64,000 nucleotides of DNA from Silene conica (lineage: Eukaryota > Streptophyta > Magnoliopsida > Caryophyllales > Caryophyllaceae), in assembly GCA_029255685.2 (NCBI GenBank), contig CM055312.2, positions 25,390,203 through 25,454,202 of the forward strand, given 5' to 3'. The notes beneath the pieces are model-generated. The model saw only the letters and a list, made by a program, of their open reading frames with translations, was not told the origin of the DNA and did not search any database. Positions 1 to 12,590 of the stretch are shown piece after piece (the stretch's first letter is position 1; the number at the start of each line of letters is the position of its first letter). Made by a program: the position numbers and the translations under genes.

Positions 1-779
1 AACAATGGTTATTAACACAAGTGAACAACAATTAGGCAACATAAATGAGAATTCAATGATTGGAAGCATTTAAAATGACAATAAATGAGCAATAAATGAG
101 AAAAGATTGGGCTAGGCAATATCACAAACAAGTAGTGTGCAGAAATCAATAAGAGAGAAATACTTGGCGTAACCGTCACAAAGTCGCCCGACAAAGATTT
201 GCTCGACTCTAACAACCCCTAATCTATCTATCCCTAACCAACATCTTAAGAAAATGAATCACACAACTAAACCGTATATGTAATTCCTTTAATTCTAACC
301 CGAGTTATTAAACCATAACACAAGATTAAAACTAAGCAATGAGGATTAAACCAAAACATGTGATGTAGAAACTAATCTTACTAACATTAAACCATGAAAG
401 CAAGAAAAGTCATGTAATTTCCTACTCACAAGTATGTTTCATGTAAGCCAACTCAACATACAAACAAGCTTGCTTCAAATAACATTAAGTAAACTAAACC
501 GATTACTTAACATATGCAAAAATTAAGCAACTAAGATGTAAGGGTGATCAATCCACACAAATAATTACTTAGAATGTAAAATATAAACTTAAGAAACAGC
601 ATTAGATAAAAAGAAAGGGTTATTCGAGTCTTACAAAGTCAAAGTCGGAGACTTTGATCGGAATTACACCAAGGATGAGAAGATTAGCTTCTCATTGAAA
701 GATTACAACCCAAAATGAATAAAAGATTCAAGCTTCATTACAAGATTCTTAAAAAAATTAAAGAGTAAAAATGTTTGAA
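1..779. other. AT-rich intergenic sequence, no gene seen
   Basis: No open frame with a recognisable domain and no clear terminal repeat. It lies directly downstream, on the minus strand, of the TATA/dyad segment at 827-986, so it may be the rest of an old LTR-type repeat. No ends of such a repeat could be found. Confidence 0.4.
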
Positions 780-826
780 GTTCTGATGATAAGAGATGAT
801 AAAATAAAACATTCTGAACTTGGGTA

Positions 827-986
827 CTTATAGGGGTTCACGAAACCCTAGGAAGATCTCCCCAAAAGTTGAAATTAACGCAACAAAACAGCCGAAAACG
901 CAGGCTGCGTCACAAACCGCAGCCCTGCGTAAAGAACCGCAGGCTGCCAATATTACCGCAGGCTGCTGTTTCTTTCGCAGGCTACG
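827..986 (-). promoter_or_regulatory. LTR-like core promoter: TATA box preceded by CGCAG/CTGCG dyads
   Basis: On the minus strand a TATAAG box (827-832, in the context CCCTATAAGTACCC) is preceded by five GC-rich copies of CGCAGGCTGCG-like dyads at 899-909, 918-929, 937-947, 956-966 and 976-986. The layout (short repeated dyads, then a TATA box tens of bases later) matches that seen in other LTRs of this window at 18962-19104 and 32556-32680. This is inferred to be the promoter of a decayed LTR retrotransposon; no coding part was found. Confidence 0.4.
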
Positions 987-1341
987 TTTCTGGCGGGAAT
1001 TCTTCTCTTCTTTGATCCTAACACTTCAACTCTTCAAATTTTCCCAAGCAAGAAATCGGATGATGATGAAACTCGTGCGCCACCCTTGGACCGAGGAATG
1101 AATTCCCTTGATCTCGAACATAAAGATTAACAAGAAAGTTCGGTAAAAATTGACATAAAACCACAACTCAACCGATTATCAATTACTTGACAAAACGCTA
1201 TTAACGACCCGCAGTAAAAGACTAGATTGTGATAAAATCACAATCTAAGACCGACACAAAACTCTACTATTAGCAAGGCTCTCAACCAACTTCGGAAACT
1301 ATTTGGAATCTGTTCTCCGGCAGAGATTGACGCCAGGCTAA

Positions 1342-1566
1342 CTAACCCCTCGCTTTCCTCTCCCTCTCTTCTGTATCCTTATTTATCCTCATCCTCACCT
1401 CCTTCTCCTCATCTTTAACGATGACATCATCAAACAATCCTCCATCAACAACGTATGTCATCCGAAACTCACCCTCATCCAGACCCTCACTATCATAAAA
1501 ATCCTCGTATTGTTTCTCACGAGTACGAAGATCAATACCAGACGAAGCAGAAACAACAATCTCCAT
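1342..1566 (-). CDS. short hypothetical ORF, 74 aa
   Basis: Open frame of 74 codons, acidic and charged, with many D/E/R residues in its second half. It starts at ATG 1566 just downstream (minus strand) of a long pyrimidine-rich tract at 1583-1815 that could act as a 5' leader. No family was recognised and no intron continuation was evident; the frame closes with a TAG stop. It could be the first exon of a decayed transposon gene or chance. Low confidence. Confidence 0.2.
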   Translation of the reverse strand: MEIVVSASSGIDLRTREKQYEDFYDSEGLDEGEFRMTYVVDGGLFDDVIVKDEEKEVRMRINKDTEERERKARG

Positions 1567-1582
1567 AATAAATCAAAAAATC

Positions 1583-1815
1583 AAATAGATCAGACGATGA
1601 AGATCAGAAGATGATTGAAGATACAGAAGAGAGAAGATCAGAAGATAAAGGTGAGAAGATGATTGAAGATGCGAAAGAGAGAATATTAGAAGAAGAAGAA
1701 GATGATGATGAGAAGATGATTGAAGATGCGAAAGAGAGAAGATCAGAAGATGAAGATGAGAAGTTTATTGAAGATGCTTAAGAGATAAAGATCAGAAAAG
1801 ATGATTGAAGAGGCG
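1583..1815 (+). repeat. GA-rich degenerate minisatellite
   Basis: Imperfect repeats of GATGATTGAAGATGCGAAAG-like units (about 50-60 bp period, with GATCAGAAGAT sub-units) on the plus strand, so the minus strand is CT-rich. Units differ by substitutions and short indels, as expected of slippage. It ends shortly before the small ORF at 1342-1566 when read on the minus strand. Confidence 0.7.
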
Positions 1816-3270
1816 GAAGAGAGATGATGGGTATGTGTTAGGGTTAGAGGTTAAAAGGGCGGGAGTAGTTAGGGTTAATGGGAAATGGGCTGGGTTAGAT
1901 TAGTGGGTAAGTAAATTATTTGGGCTTGTTAGTGTATAATAGGATATGTTAATTGTGGGGTGGATTGTAATATATTTAAAAGCATAAGGGCAGTATAGTC
2001 TATTTACATCCGAAAACATTACCCAAAATAGACAATAGGACATTATTGTGAATAGACGGAAATGGACAATGGGACAGTTATCCCGACTAGGAGGGAGTAT
2101 AAAATAAGTTCAGGAAGTACGGAGTGTACGCTTATTAAATTATTTACAGAATTACGGAATAGTTATTGGAAGAATAACTATGACGAGGGTCTGGGTCCAG
2201 GGGCGAAGCGCCGTGGTTTAGGGGTTCGGTGACGCGATGTGCTCCCCGATGGGGTTCGGGAGCAACGCCCCCGAAATTGTAACGGAAATTTAATTCACGC
2301 GGTAATAATGATTTATTACGGAATATTCAAAGAATGCAATTAAACGGAATTCCAAGAGTTGCATTGTTTGACAAAATTCGTTCCCCTAATCTTACCTTGC
2401 ATATATTATATGCCTCAAAGTCTGATAATAAAAATTTACAGAAAAAAACTTTATCTTCTTTGACTTCACAAAACACTTGTGAATTTACTTCTCTGTATTT
2501 TTGTCAAATCCAGGAAGTCACCGTCTTATCTTAGTAAAAATTTCAGAGTAACTCAGGCACTGAATAAGGGTCGGAATATTTTATTAGAAAATCGAAGACG
2601 ATTTGGTGTAGTTAACAATTGTCAATTTTTATTTTGTGCATATCCGTATCTAACAAATCTCACTTTCAAACTCTTCGAATCTTAATATTTAATAATCAAT
2701 TTTTATCATTCATTATGTAACATCTAAAATTCAACATTTCATTCCCTATTTTAATGGGATTTCGGCCTTCTTCAAGTTTTTCCTCTTTAGCTTTAGGGGG
2801 AAAAAAGAATCAAACCTTGAAATACTTGATTACAATTGTTAGGGTTTTCAAGAAGTATCCTTAATGGGGTTACTTTCATTTGGTTTAATTGGCCTTCCCG
2901 CAGAAAATTGAATAGTGTATCTACAAATTTGTGATGAAAGGATAGTGATGGTGGTTTGCCTATGGCTTAGTTCAGTCGTCGGATGGTGGTGCCGCTGTAG
3001 ACGCAAATGTGCTGCTTGATTGTGCTAATGGTGGGTGAGTGGTGGTCATTTGGTGATACAAAGCTGAAGCAAATCATCCTTAATATAATGCTTAAACAAC
3101 GATACGTCCAACAAAAAGATTTTGATAGGAAAGATTTGTGGAATTTACAAGCAGTTCTGCGACTGGTAAATCATCCAAGCTGTTGTAAAGAACAGTTGAA
3201 CACAAGATAAAAAGGACTCTAACCAGCTTCGTACAGTCAGTCTGCAAATCTAGAGTACACCATCAGTTTG
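1816..3270. other. intergenic, no gene; one Stowaway-like terminus
   Basis: AT-rich sequence between the minisatellite and the last exon of the TORTIFOLIA1-like gene. A GGAGGGAGTA end at about 2090-2100 resembles a Stowaway MITE terminus, but its partner was not found. Several open frames of about 65 codons show no domain. The part nearest 3271 should contain the gene's 3' UTR and polyadenylation site. Confidence 0.4.
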
Positions 3271-6200
3271 CTAGCTGACATTCAAGGACATTTTCCCTGC
3301 AACAACAGCAATGTAGGGGTAAGACTTAAGAGGGCCGGATGATCATTCTGAATGACTTAATATAGAAACTGTATCGACAGAGTGTTCCTTCCAAGTTTAT
3401 ACAACGACGGACGTAGACATGCTGAAAATTGAGCCTGTTTACTACCAGGTTTTTCTTTTTGATGGACCTTTCTTTGTCAACTACAGCAACTAAGCCTTAT
3501 TCTCAAAATAATATAAGAACAGCTAATTTAACATGACCATCCTCGGCGATTTTTAAGACGGAATCCTTTTTATTTGTCATGCATTATTCAGTAATAATTG
3601 CAGAGTTTTTAAATTCAGGCAATAAGATTAAAGAAACACCAAGTAATCAGTCATGTTCCAGAGGCTATTTAAGTCATTTAAGACAGCAAATGTACATAAA
3701 GTTGTGGCCAAAAATTTCTAGACAATCATTATAAGGATACAGAGTACTATTTATTTGACAGTACTAATTGTTGAAAAATAAGTACTCCTTAGTAGCATAC
3801 ACGCAGTTCATAAAGTTTATGCCAATGAAATGGGAACATTAGACATAATATTTTTGACATTCTTTAGGAGCCCAACTTAAAAAAAAGGCAGGTGGTTAAT
3901 TTACAAAAAAAGGGCTTACCCCAGGTTTGTTGCAATTTCATAGCCAGTTGCGCAACCAATCTTCTCTTTGCAGGATGCGCAACTTCTGCATCCAATGCAT
4001 CCTGAACAGCTGATAGAACTTCTCTTCTCACTTTCAAAGGAAGAGGAATGCAGTTTGGTCCGTGAATAGCACTTAATTCTACAATCTGAGATTGTGACAT
4101 TGGAAAGTTTGTAATCTAGTGCTATCATTAGAAAAGCAGAAAACTTTGAAATTGTGCACATTCTTAAACTGTTACATGAAATTCCTGTCTTGGAATTGCT
4201 CTGTGATACTAGTAGCACCACAATTATCGTTGAACAAGAACAAAGAAGCAGTCTAAGCATGAGAAATTTGATCATTGAGTTAACTGGTTCTTGATTGCAC
4301 CTCCCCGCATTTAGATTAAACTCCAACAAAAAAGATTGACGGAGTTTACCTTGGAGGGAAATTTTGATCAATGTGTTAAACTGGTATAAAGATTATTTCA
4401 TTAAAGTAAAACTCAAGGATGCACAAATAGTTGAGTACTGCTGGTCATCAAAGATTAACAAACAAAATTGTACTCCCTCAATTCCCATGGATTCAAAATA
4501 TTTGCTTTTAGACCAATTGTTTAATAGTTGAGAAATATGCAACAGACCCACATGGTAGTGTTATTTTGCGTTAATCCCCCCATTCAGATAGAAAAAGTGG
4601 CGAACTGATTTAAACAGGCCTACATAGGAAAATTAGTAATACAAAATGAATGGACTAGCAAAGAAGTGGTCAGTTTACCTGCTGCAACCAAGGAATTGCT
4701 GATTCAAGAACTCTATGCTCCAATAAACATGATGATACAGCAGTCAGAAGACCACTAATTGTTCTGTTAGATAAACAATCCAGAACAGGACCAGTTCCCT
4801 CAATGAGTTCAATTAGAAGTAATTGATTGCCTGAAGACAGAGCTTCTTGGTAGGCCGATTCAAGATCTCCTTCACATACAAATCCCTTAACACATTTCCA
4901 TATGTCCTTCTCGTTCATATTTATGTTTTCCCTGGCACTGCCTCGCGAAACTGTGGTAAAGACACTGTCAGAATTTCTACTTTGGTGGTGTCTCGTGTCG
5001 TGTGGATCTCGCCTAGGCCTTTCATGAGGTACTTTTCCAATTGAATTTCTGTTCATCATTGACAATGGCCGTCTCTGAGAATCCACGCTTGTGTTGGTAG
5101 AACTGATTCTACTTCTTACCACAGTTTTGTCGTCACAAATTCCTATACTACTTGAAGCTTTTACAGATGGTCTTTTCTCCTGCATATCTACAGATGGCCT
5201 AGGTGTAGAATTCATAGAAATTGCAGAAGGAATTCTTTGGCTTTTACCAACATATCTAAAATCTGCAGGATCCATAAATTTGGGTCCCTGAGCAAGATCA
5301 TGTGATATTCTATCAACAGCTTGTTCCAAACTTGAAACCTTCAACTGTATAACAGACAGGCTTTCCATGGTAGTGCTGGTGAATCCCTGAGAATCATAAA
5401 AAGTGTAAGCAACTTCGCACAAGTCACAACAGACGCTTGGGATATTCTTTTACATCTTTACCGACACTCCATATTCACCACTATCACCAGGTCAATCGGA
5501 ATTTAAGTATTTTCCTACAGCATTAGCCCAGTGCCTCAAATCCAACCGCTTATAGCAAGGTAAAGGGTCGGGTGTAAGTAGCCTTGCTCCTGGCTTGTAA
5601 GGGCAAACCATTTCGTAGAAGGCTTAATATGTGGTAAACGCATTTCATGAACAGCTTTAAGGCATGTTCCTCAGATAAATTCTTTTATTTTATCAAACAA
5701 GATCTTAAGAAACATAGTTTAGATCCTTGCAACATTAGCAAATTACCCCCGTGTCCCAAGAAATCCCGCAAATGGCAAGGTAAGAAGCGGTTTAGATACA
5801 CGCTAGTACGCTACCCATATGTTAGCTAACATAATGATTCCCAATGACAATGACAAATCAACAATTGTGTCTAGAATTGCCTTGATTGACTGCTACTTCA
5901 CAATCAAAGCGGTATAGCCAATTTAGTTAAAAACATGAAATCCTAGTGGAAACAAAATGAAAAGGAAGAGGACAAAAGAAAAGTGTTTGAGCTAGACGAA
6001 TAGAAATCTAAGACACGGTAGTATACCTGTAACAGATCCATCAAGATGGACTGCTTCTTTTCTATTTCCAAAAGTTGTTTCCGAATAGAACCTGTCTCAT
6101 TTTCTGTCTGTGAACAAGAGAGGCGAGCAGGATGGCTCTCTTCAGCTTCTGTTATAGTAGAATCAAGACTGGTGCGATTTCTATTCTTGGGCATATATGA

Positions 6201-8677
6201 TTGTATTCTTACAACTTTTGGTTCACCTTCTAATGATTGATCTTCCCCAATCGACTTCACAAGATCGTCACCATAGGAGTGACGATGAACAGCTGCCATA
6301 AATTTGTTTGTAAAGTTATCGGACACATGATTTGATGAAGATGATAAGTCTTGCTTGTCATCAATAATATCATATTCGTTTCCAATGTCTTGCATGCTCA
6401 TGGCATCCACTGTCACAGTTTCTTGTGTCTTAGTGCCAGAGCTACTCTCAGATCCTTCATTCTGAAGATGTGGAATACTGTTCATCTTTGAAACCGCAAA
6501 ATCTATGCGCCATTCACTGTTATTGGATCTGTTACGTGTGTCTGCAAAACTTGGGCTTCCTAGTCTGGTTGAGAAGGGTGTGCTTTTCTTGACCATGTTG
6601 GTTTTGGATTCTCTAGTACCAACATCTTTCCAGATAGAACTACTACCACTAACAAGGTCACTGCAGTCATCTTCACATAAATTATCTGCAGTATATTCAA
6701 TCCTCTTTAGATTCTGTCAAACTAGAACTATAACAAACAAAAGGCTGAGAAGATAAAACTGGCTGTAATAGTTCAAAACTTCAGATGTCATTAAACTCAT
6801 TACAAGCCACTATAACAGCCAGCAGTATTTTGATAAGAGTGTGAGAACTGAAAAGCGATATCAATTCAACTCTTCACTTGGTGGTCATACACACATACAC
6901 ACACCCAGCACGTATCTATACCTGACGCTTACCAACAGGCTATGTTAATTTCATTTACTTGCTAAAGTTACTCGTGCATGGCAAAAGGCTCTTACAGAAC
7001 TGTGTTTTCTTAAGTCCTTAACAGATGCAGAGAACAATTTTAGAGAATCTGAAACACGGACTGCACAAGATTACAAGAATACAAGAAGGTTTCAAGTCGG
7101 CTGTGCTAATTCGAGCTAAAAAATAGTTCATTAGTGGGGTTAAATCTAAAATTCAAGTATTAGAGACATATATAGAATAGGTCATAAAAGTCGAACCTTT
7201 TACTGAGGACACTGTATAAGAAGGATCAGGCAAATCCTGCCCTTCAATATTTTTCCACTGACGAAGGGACTGTGTTACTGTGTCCCTGACTGGTTTGACC
7301 TGAGTTGAGGAGATAAATATCAGTCAGTTTGCTTATCAATTTAGCATACAAGCAAGGAAAAGAAAAGGGGAGCCCAATTTTGACAACCCATGTCCCCCGA
7401 CCTTATCGAATCGACATGATTCAAGTGCTTGTACACAGGAATCCTTGAAAGGTGCTAAGAAAGGACCCCCACTTGAACCAATTTCTCCCAGCACTAGTGA
7501 AGCTGCCTTCCGAGTTGTCCAGTCAGAATCCTTTAGGGTGTCTTGGATGCTGCGAATTGCCGTGAATAAAGCACTATTTGATAGAGCACCGCCAGCCTAA
7601 AACAATAAGGAACAAGCATTAAACATCAACTAACAGCAAGTAATTAATATAGATATACAACAATAACAGTATCCCATTGCCAAGGTTTTTGTATAACAAG
7701 GGCGCATGTACACAAAGAAATTGTTTCCACATGACCCGCAATGAAAATTGTCACTTCGTTACTTGACAAAACAAGATGAATAGAATGTTCAGTAAGCTGT
7801 TTCAAACACACTTCTACATTTCCAATAAGCAATCACAAACTCTCTTCATTATCAGGTGAGGGGAGAATAAGACACAAATGTCTGCGATGTTATTTTAGCA
7901 TCTGATGTGTTCTCAAATGGCGGTTTCATTGACAGTACAGAGTTGCTCACACCATGGAAGAATGTAGTGAAGCATTTTAAGCAGTAGAGCACTTGTACAC
8001 AAGGGAGATCTAGGAAATATATCTACCTGAATAAGACTTTTGTTCAACTCGAGGATTGCTGGTTTGGCCATAAAATGTGGATTTTTAAGCAACTTCATTG
8101 TTCGTGCCAACATCTTTTGCAAGATTGAGACAGGAGGGTCAATCATACTGTCGATGACTCTAGCCAGGCACATTGAAGCACCAGCTTGAATATGCTTATT
8201 CTGCTCACCTAAGGCCTCAAACAAAGGCTTTACGAGCAATACAAACACATCATCACCTCCAACTTGACTGTTTCCAAACTCCAATGCCAAAACTCCCATT
8301 GTCTCTACACATGTCTCCCTTACAACCGAATCCTGATCCTTGAGTCGTTTGACGATGGAAGCAACCATCTTTCCTAGGTGTGGACCCATAAGAACCCCAT
8401 GGATTTTGGATAATACACCCATCATCCGAATACACTCCTTCCGCACTGCAGTCTTCTGCTCGGAATCAGAATCTAATAAACATGACAAAAATGGGATAAT
8501 TCCATCAGGGCTCAAAGTTGCAGCTGTTTTCTGCAGGTCTTGAACTCCAATTTGGTATGTGTCGCGATCTGCAATCTTATTTAAAGCAACCACGACTCGA
8601 TGCTTAAGCTGATACACAAGTTGTTGAGGATTAGGCTTCCTGGGCACTTTCGATCTGACCTCCGTATTTGGCTTCAT
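3271..8677 (-). CDS. TORTIFOLIA1-like microtubule-associated protein (TOR1/SPIRAL2 family)
   Basis: A plant HEAT/ARM-repeat protein that binds cortical microtubules and influences growth direction, by family knowledge. Seven exons by eye: 8027-8677, 7402-7596, 7204-7299, 6027-6713, 4679-5386, 4085-... to 3920, and 3271-3296; all borders are GT/AG and keep phase, giving about 842 aa, near the usual length of TOR1/SPR2 proteins (about 860). Residues 1-300 are helical repeats with typical TOR1 wording (RKECIRMMGVLSKIHG; DWTTRKAASLVLGEIGSSG). A serine-rich middle carries two short coiled coils (about residues 520-543 and 552-575). The conserved C-terminal domain starts near residue 700 (WKCVKGFVCEGDLESAYQEAL) and ends in WGK. 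Start chosen at the first ATG, 8677. The last exon, only eight codons, rests on a good TTGTTGCAG acceptor and the family's WGK ending; otherwise the frame would run into intron 6 and stop at 3864. Intron 5 holds one Stowaway-like end (about 4471). Family assignment is firm, the exact paralogue is not. Confidence 0.92.
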
Positions 8678-9827
8678 CTTCCTTATTAAATCTCAGCAAA
8701 GTTACAGAGTAGGAAATAGGAAAAGGGAAATGGGATACACCTTAGATGAACAGTAGGGCGCTAACTACAAGGGCATTGAGCCATTGATAGGTCTAAAGAA
8801 GAGCAGAAATGACCCTTTGAAACCATTTTTGTGGTGGATGACATGAGACAACAAACACAACACATAATCAAAATACTCTTATAATTATATAGTCCATTTA
8901 TTCCGAAACCATTCTTGGATTTCCAGCTGTAGAAATGGATAAATGACACAATTTGATGACTAAACAGACTAGGTCCTATAGGTTCATTTATTTGATTAAT
9001 TCAAATCTTGTGTTTTCCTCTCATTTACTTTTAACAAATCAAACTCTATGTATGTGGCACTCGACGACAGCTTAAAACAAACCCCAAAACCAACATCCAA
9101 ATCAAATATATTGCGACATATAGCACCTAATAATATGTTATGTCAAACACACAATGCACAAGGGATAGTAATAAGCAAATACGAGGAATAGCGACACATA
9201 AGACCTAATAAGATGCGAATGTAGGCAACCTTACCCCTAACGGCATAACCTAATACAACTTCCGAATCAAATATATTGGTTAAATGAGGTAGGACAATGG
9301 TAGTGTATAAGATAGGAAAGAAGCGTTATAGAGTGTAGAAGAAGAGGCAACAATGGTAGAAAGAAGAAGAAACTAAGTAACACCAAGTCAGGAAGTAGAA
9401 GGTTGAAGTGCAAGAGAAATTTGAAGAAGAGAATAGAGTACGTATTATACAGTAGTAGTAGTAGTAGTACAGTAGGAAGTATGAAATTCAAAAGTTGAAA
9501 TGATAAAATAAAGTATAGGGAAACTGATGAAGTGTGGGACAACGAGAAGAAGACGAAATTCGAGACGAGAGAGGTACTTGATTCATGTGTTTTGGCGCTC
9601 TCTTCTATTTTATGCCTTTTTTGAATTTCGTAACATGCTTCTCAAATAGTTCAACCCTCCTCATTCTCAAGAATCTCAACTCGTCTCCCTACCCTCTTAT
9701 TATTTTATTAAACATTTTGAATTCTCTTCTTGCCAAATACATTACGTGCCAAAACCATTCTTCGAACACTCCTAATTCAATCCTACCATTTTACCATCAA
9801 AAAAAATGTTTTAACCCATCATAGATA
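8678..9827. other. 5' flank of the TORTIFOLIA1-like gene, no other gene
   Basis: Upstream region of the minus-strand gene, holding its presumed promoter and 5' UTR. A short AGT microsatellite lies near 9450-9470 and several 60-90 codon open frames without domains are present. No TATA box could be assigned with confidence. Confidence 0.4.
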
Positions 9828-10093
9828 TTACTTCCTCCATCCCAATTAATTCTATACATTTGTTTTATTCACGTTTGTCAATAGTTATTTTCTTTTTTTA
9901 ATATGTTTAGTTATCTATCGATAAAAATTATAAAATTTTGATTTTCACTATGTACTTTGTAAGACAATTTAAACAAGATCTTACATGACTATCTTTTATG
10001 TTATATATTAGAAGTTGTGTCGATGATTCACTCGATTTATGAATAATATTCATAAAGTGAAATGTATAGAATTGATTGGAATGGAGGAAGTAA
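9828..10093. mobile_element. Stowaway MITE, 266 bp, with TA duplication
   Basis: Non-autonomous miniature of the Tc1/mariner superfamily. The left end TTACTTCCTCCATCCCAATT is matched in inverse at the right end (AATTGATTGGAATGGAGGAA and the following GTAA), giving about 34 bp of terminal inverted repeat with few mismatches. TA dinucleotides flank it at 9826-9827 and 10094-10095. The interior is AT-rich and codes for nothing. The broken mariner transposase just downstream is of the class that mobilises such elements, but nothing links the two copies directly. Confidence 0.88.
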
Positions 10094-10915
10094 TATTTTA
10101 TGTATAAATACTAATAAGTGTTTTCTCAATACGAGTCTTTAACAAGATATTATGATAAATAAGACTATTATTATCTTTGTTGTCTAATATAATAAATATA
10201 AAAGATAAACAATACGGAGTATAAAAGATATTTTAAATAAATATTTCCTCCATTTTTCTATTTTCCTCTTATTTCCCTTAAATGACAAATTATCTATTTT
10301 CTTTCCGTTTCTTGTATTTTTTATTTTAGACATACAAATAACAACTTGATCCTTGTCCTATTTCAGAAATTAAAAAAACTGTCATTGATTTAGTAGGCTA
10401 ATTTTGCTGGTTTATTTTGTTAAAACCGATTAGTGACCAAACCCAAAATTGATTAGGCTAATGACTCCCTCTAAAATTTGGCCCAATTTATAAATTTCCC
10501 ACTAAAAACCCTACCCATTTTCAACATAATAACTACCCCAAATCTATGTTGTTCACTCCTCACCGTGGAACCTTAAAGTCTCTCATCTTTGTTCACTCTG
10601 CCATTTCTCTCTCTTGGAACCCTAAATTCTCCAAAATCGTCTTACTCTTCGTATTCTCCACCACATTCTTTCTCTCACTGCGATTTGTATCCTCTTTGTT
10701 TTCCTACTCCCTTCGTATTCTCCACTGTTAATTTGCTTATTACTTCCTTTTGTACACCTCTTTCACCTCTTCTTATATCACTCAAGAATCGTTGTGATTA
10801 TTATTGACATTGTAATGTTTCATATTAATATTGTAATGGTGTTGATGATTCTTTTGTTGAGGAATCAGAAATCCCTAATACACATGGGTTTATTAATTTG
10901 GATGAAGATTCATGT
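10094..10915. other. intergenic AT-rich, no gene
   Basis: Poly-pyrimidine-rich stretch before the mariner relic. A TTTCCTCCATTTTTCTATTT motif near 10245 resembles a mariner/Stowaway end but no inverse partner was seen on the far side of the transposase relic. Two overlapping serine/leucine-rich open frames (10546-10807) look like low-complexity chance frames. Confidence 0.35.
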
Positions 10916-11924
10916 CTAGAGTGATTGTATTAATCTGAAAAAATCCAAGTCTAGCACATTAAGATCAGGTGAGTTTGGTGGTTGTTGTGTGAGGTTGATG
11001 TTGAAACCATTGAACTTTGCTGCCAAAAAGAAATTTGGATCAATGTTGTCTATATATGGCTTTGCATTATCTTGTTGGATGATTATGTCTTTGCTCATTG
11101 ATGTTGGCCATTTACTTTGAATAGCTGGTATAATCTTGTTTATTAACATGTCTTTGGTAACTGCCTTGTTGATTGAAGCCACTGATTTCGTCTCCAAAGT
11201 ACCAATAGGTCTATTCTTTGATTTTCTCTGTGCTGGCTGTTGAAATGTGAAAGGAAGTATACCTATTTTCCCATCAAAAAGATCATCACCATCATAAATT
11301 GGCTTTTGAACAGCAGCCATAAACATTACCTTTGTTATGAAACTCTTATATTTGACATCCCCTATAAGCATCAATTTCTTCAACGAGAAGAAAATACCTA
11401 GCTTGGTCTTGTGTGATGTAAAACCACTTCTCATCAATATGAATGATATTTCTCATATCTTTAAACTTTAATGAGTTAGATATCCTATCATAGCTTAACT
11501 TTGATAGTGCAAATATCAATCTTTTTAGCTTGTTCTCATCTGTTAAAGAAGGATGTACGCCTGAACTGTGGCTCCTTAACTTGTTTGAATATTATTGTTG
11601 TTGAAACACCAATGGCTTCACCAAATGAAGCCATTGATGATCCATTTTTCCCATACTTGTTGCTAGTATCCTTTTTTCAACTGGTACTTCAAGTGTTTCT
11701 CTGCCTTTCTTATCTTTTAGTTTGGAGTTTAACATTAGTTTTTCACCATGTTTTCTTTGTCATTTTGCAATTCTCCATACATCAAATATTGTTCTCCTAT
11801 CTACTTGGTATTTAGTTGTTAATATGCTCATTGATCCTCTAATTGGCTTGCCATTTAGAGAATTCTCGAATAAATAGCAACATATTGTATGCCTCTCATC
11901 ATTTGTTAAGTTTAGACCACACAT
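10916..11924 (-). pseudogene. mariner-like (plant MLE) transposase, frameshifted
   Basis: Relic of a DD39D cut-and-paste transposase. From the start near 11924 the N-terminal helix-turn-helix part reads NGKPIRGSM... then breaks in several frameshifts and stops. The DEKWFY block follows near 11410-11440, and the longest open piece (10916-11437) holds the catalytic blocks FDGKIGI, IIQQDNAKP and QPPNSPDLNVLDL and ends in FRLIQSL, as in plant mariners. The usual LGFF is LDFF here. Frameshifts between the first aspartate block and the rest make it inactive. Terminal inverted repeats were not found. Confidence 0.85.
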
Positions 11925-12322
11925 TTTCTGGTAAGTTGTTGGTGAGTAATCTGGTATTATACCGTTTTTTTGTTGGAATTATGGTTAGTTCACAGTTTGT
12001 GAATTCTGGTTATAATGCATGTTTTTACTGCAATTTCTTGTTTTTTTTGTATTTTTTCGATAATATTATTAACGGTTTTGTATAGTGCAGGAAATTAATG
12101 AAGGAGAAGAAGGAATATTTTGACTGATGTTGAAGCAGTTTTTATAATGAAGAAGTGGAGAAGAAATGATAGTTTGTGAAAGATGATGTAATAATGTTAG
12201 GTTTTGTATAGGTTAGTACTTTAAAAGATGATATAAAAGATGATGCAAGTGTGTAGGTAGTTTTGGGGGGAACATTTATGATTGTTTGAATTTCCCCTTA
12301 TTCTGTGTTAGTGAGAAACAAC
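11925..12322. other. intergenic between mariner relic and CACTA element
   Basis: AT-rich, no gene seen. It may contain the 5' flank and terminal repeat of the mariner-like element, which I could not define. The last three bases (12320-12322, AAC) are the left target duplication of the CACTA element. Confidence 0.4.
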
Positions 12323-12344
12323 CACTACTACAATTTGGGGCTAA

Positions 12345-12590
12345 GAGGACGCCCCTAAGAGGACGGTTGGGGACAGAACCGTCTTATATTAGCCAAATAA
12401 ATTTAGCGCCATTAGTAATTACATAAATAGGACGGTTAACAAAAGAGTCGTCCTCTTTAGTAAGTAATAAAGACAGTTAGTCAATTAAACCGTCCTCTTA
12501 TTAAATAAAGAAGACGGTTGTGGGTTAAACCATCCTCTTATTAATTAAAGAAGACGGTTGTAAATAAAACCGTCCTCTTAGACTTGGAAT
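12345..12590. repeat. left subterminal repeats of the CACTA element
   Basis: About five units, each itself an inverted pair: GACGGTT, 10-20 bases of spacer, then AACCGTCCTCTT. Consecutive units touch, so the array can form a series of hairpins. Some units are mutated (AAACCATCC, AGACAGTT). Confidence 0.85.

Noticed and set aside
820..1101. 93-codon plus-strand open frame
   Set aside because: It is made by the CGCAG dyad repeats of an LTR-like promoter region read on the opposite strand; no domain.
4471..4560. Stowaway-like start in intron 5 of the TORTIFOLIA1-like gene
   Set aside because: Only one TACTCCCTCAATTCCCATGG-type end was found; no inverse partner or TA pair.
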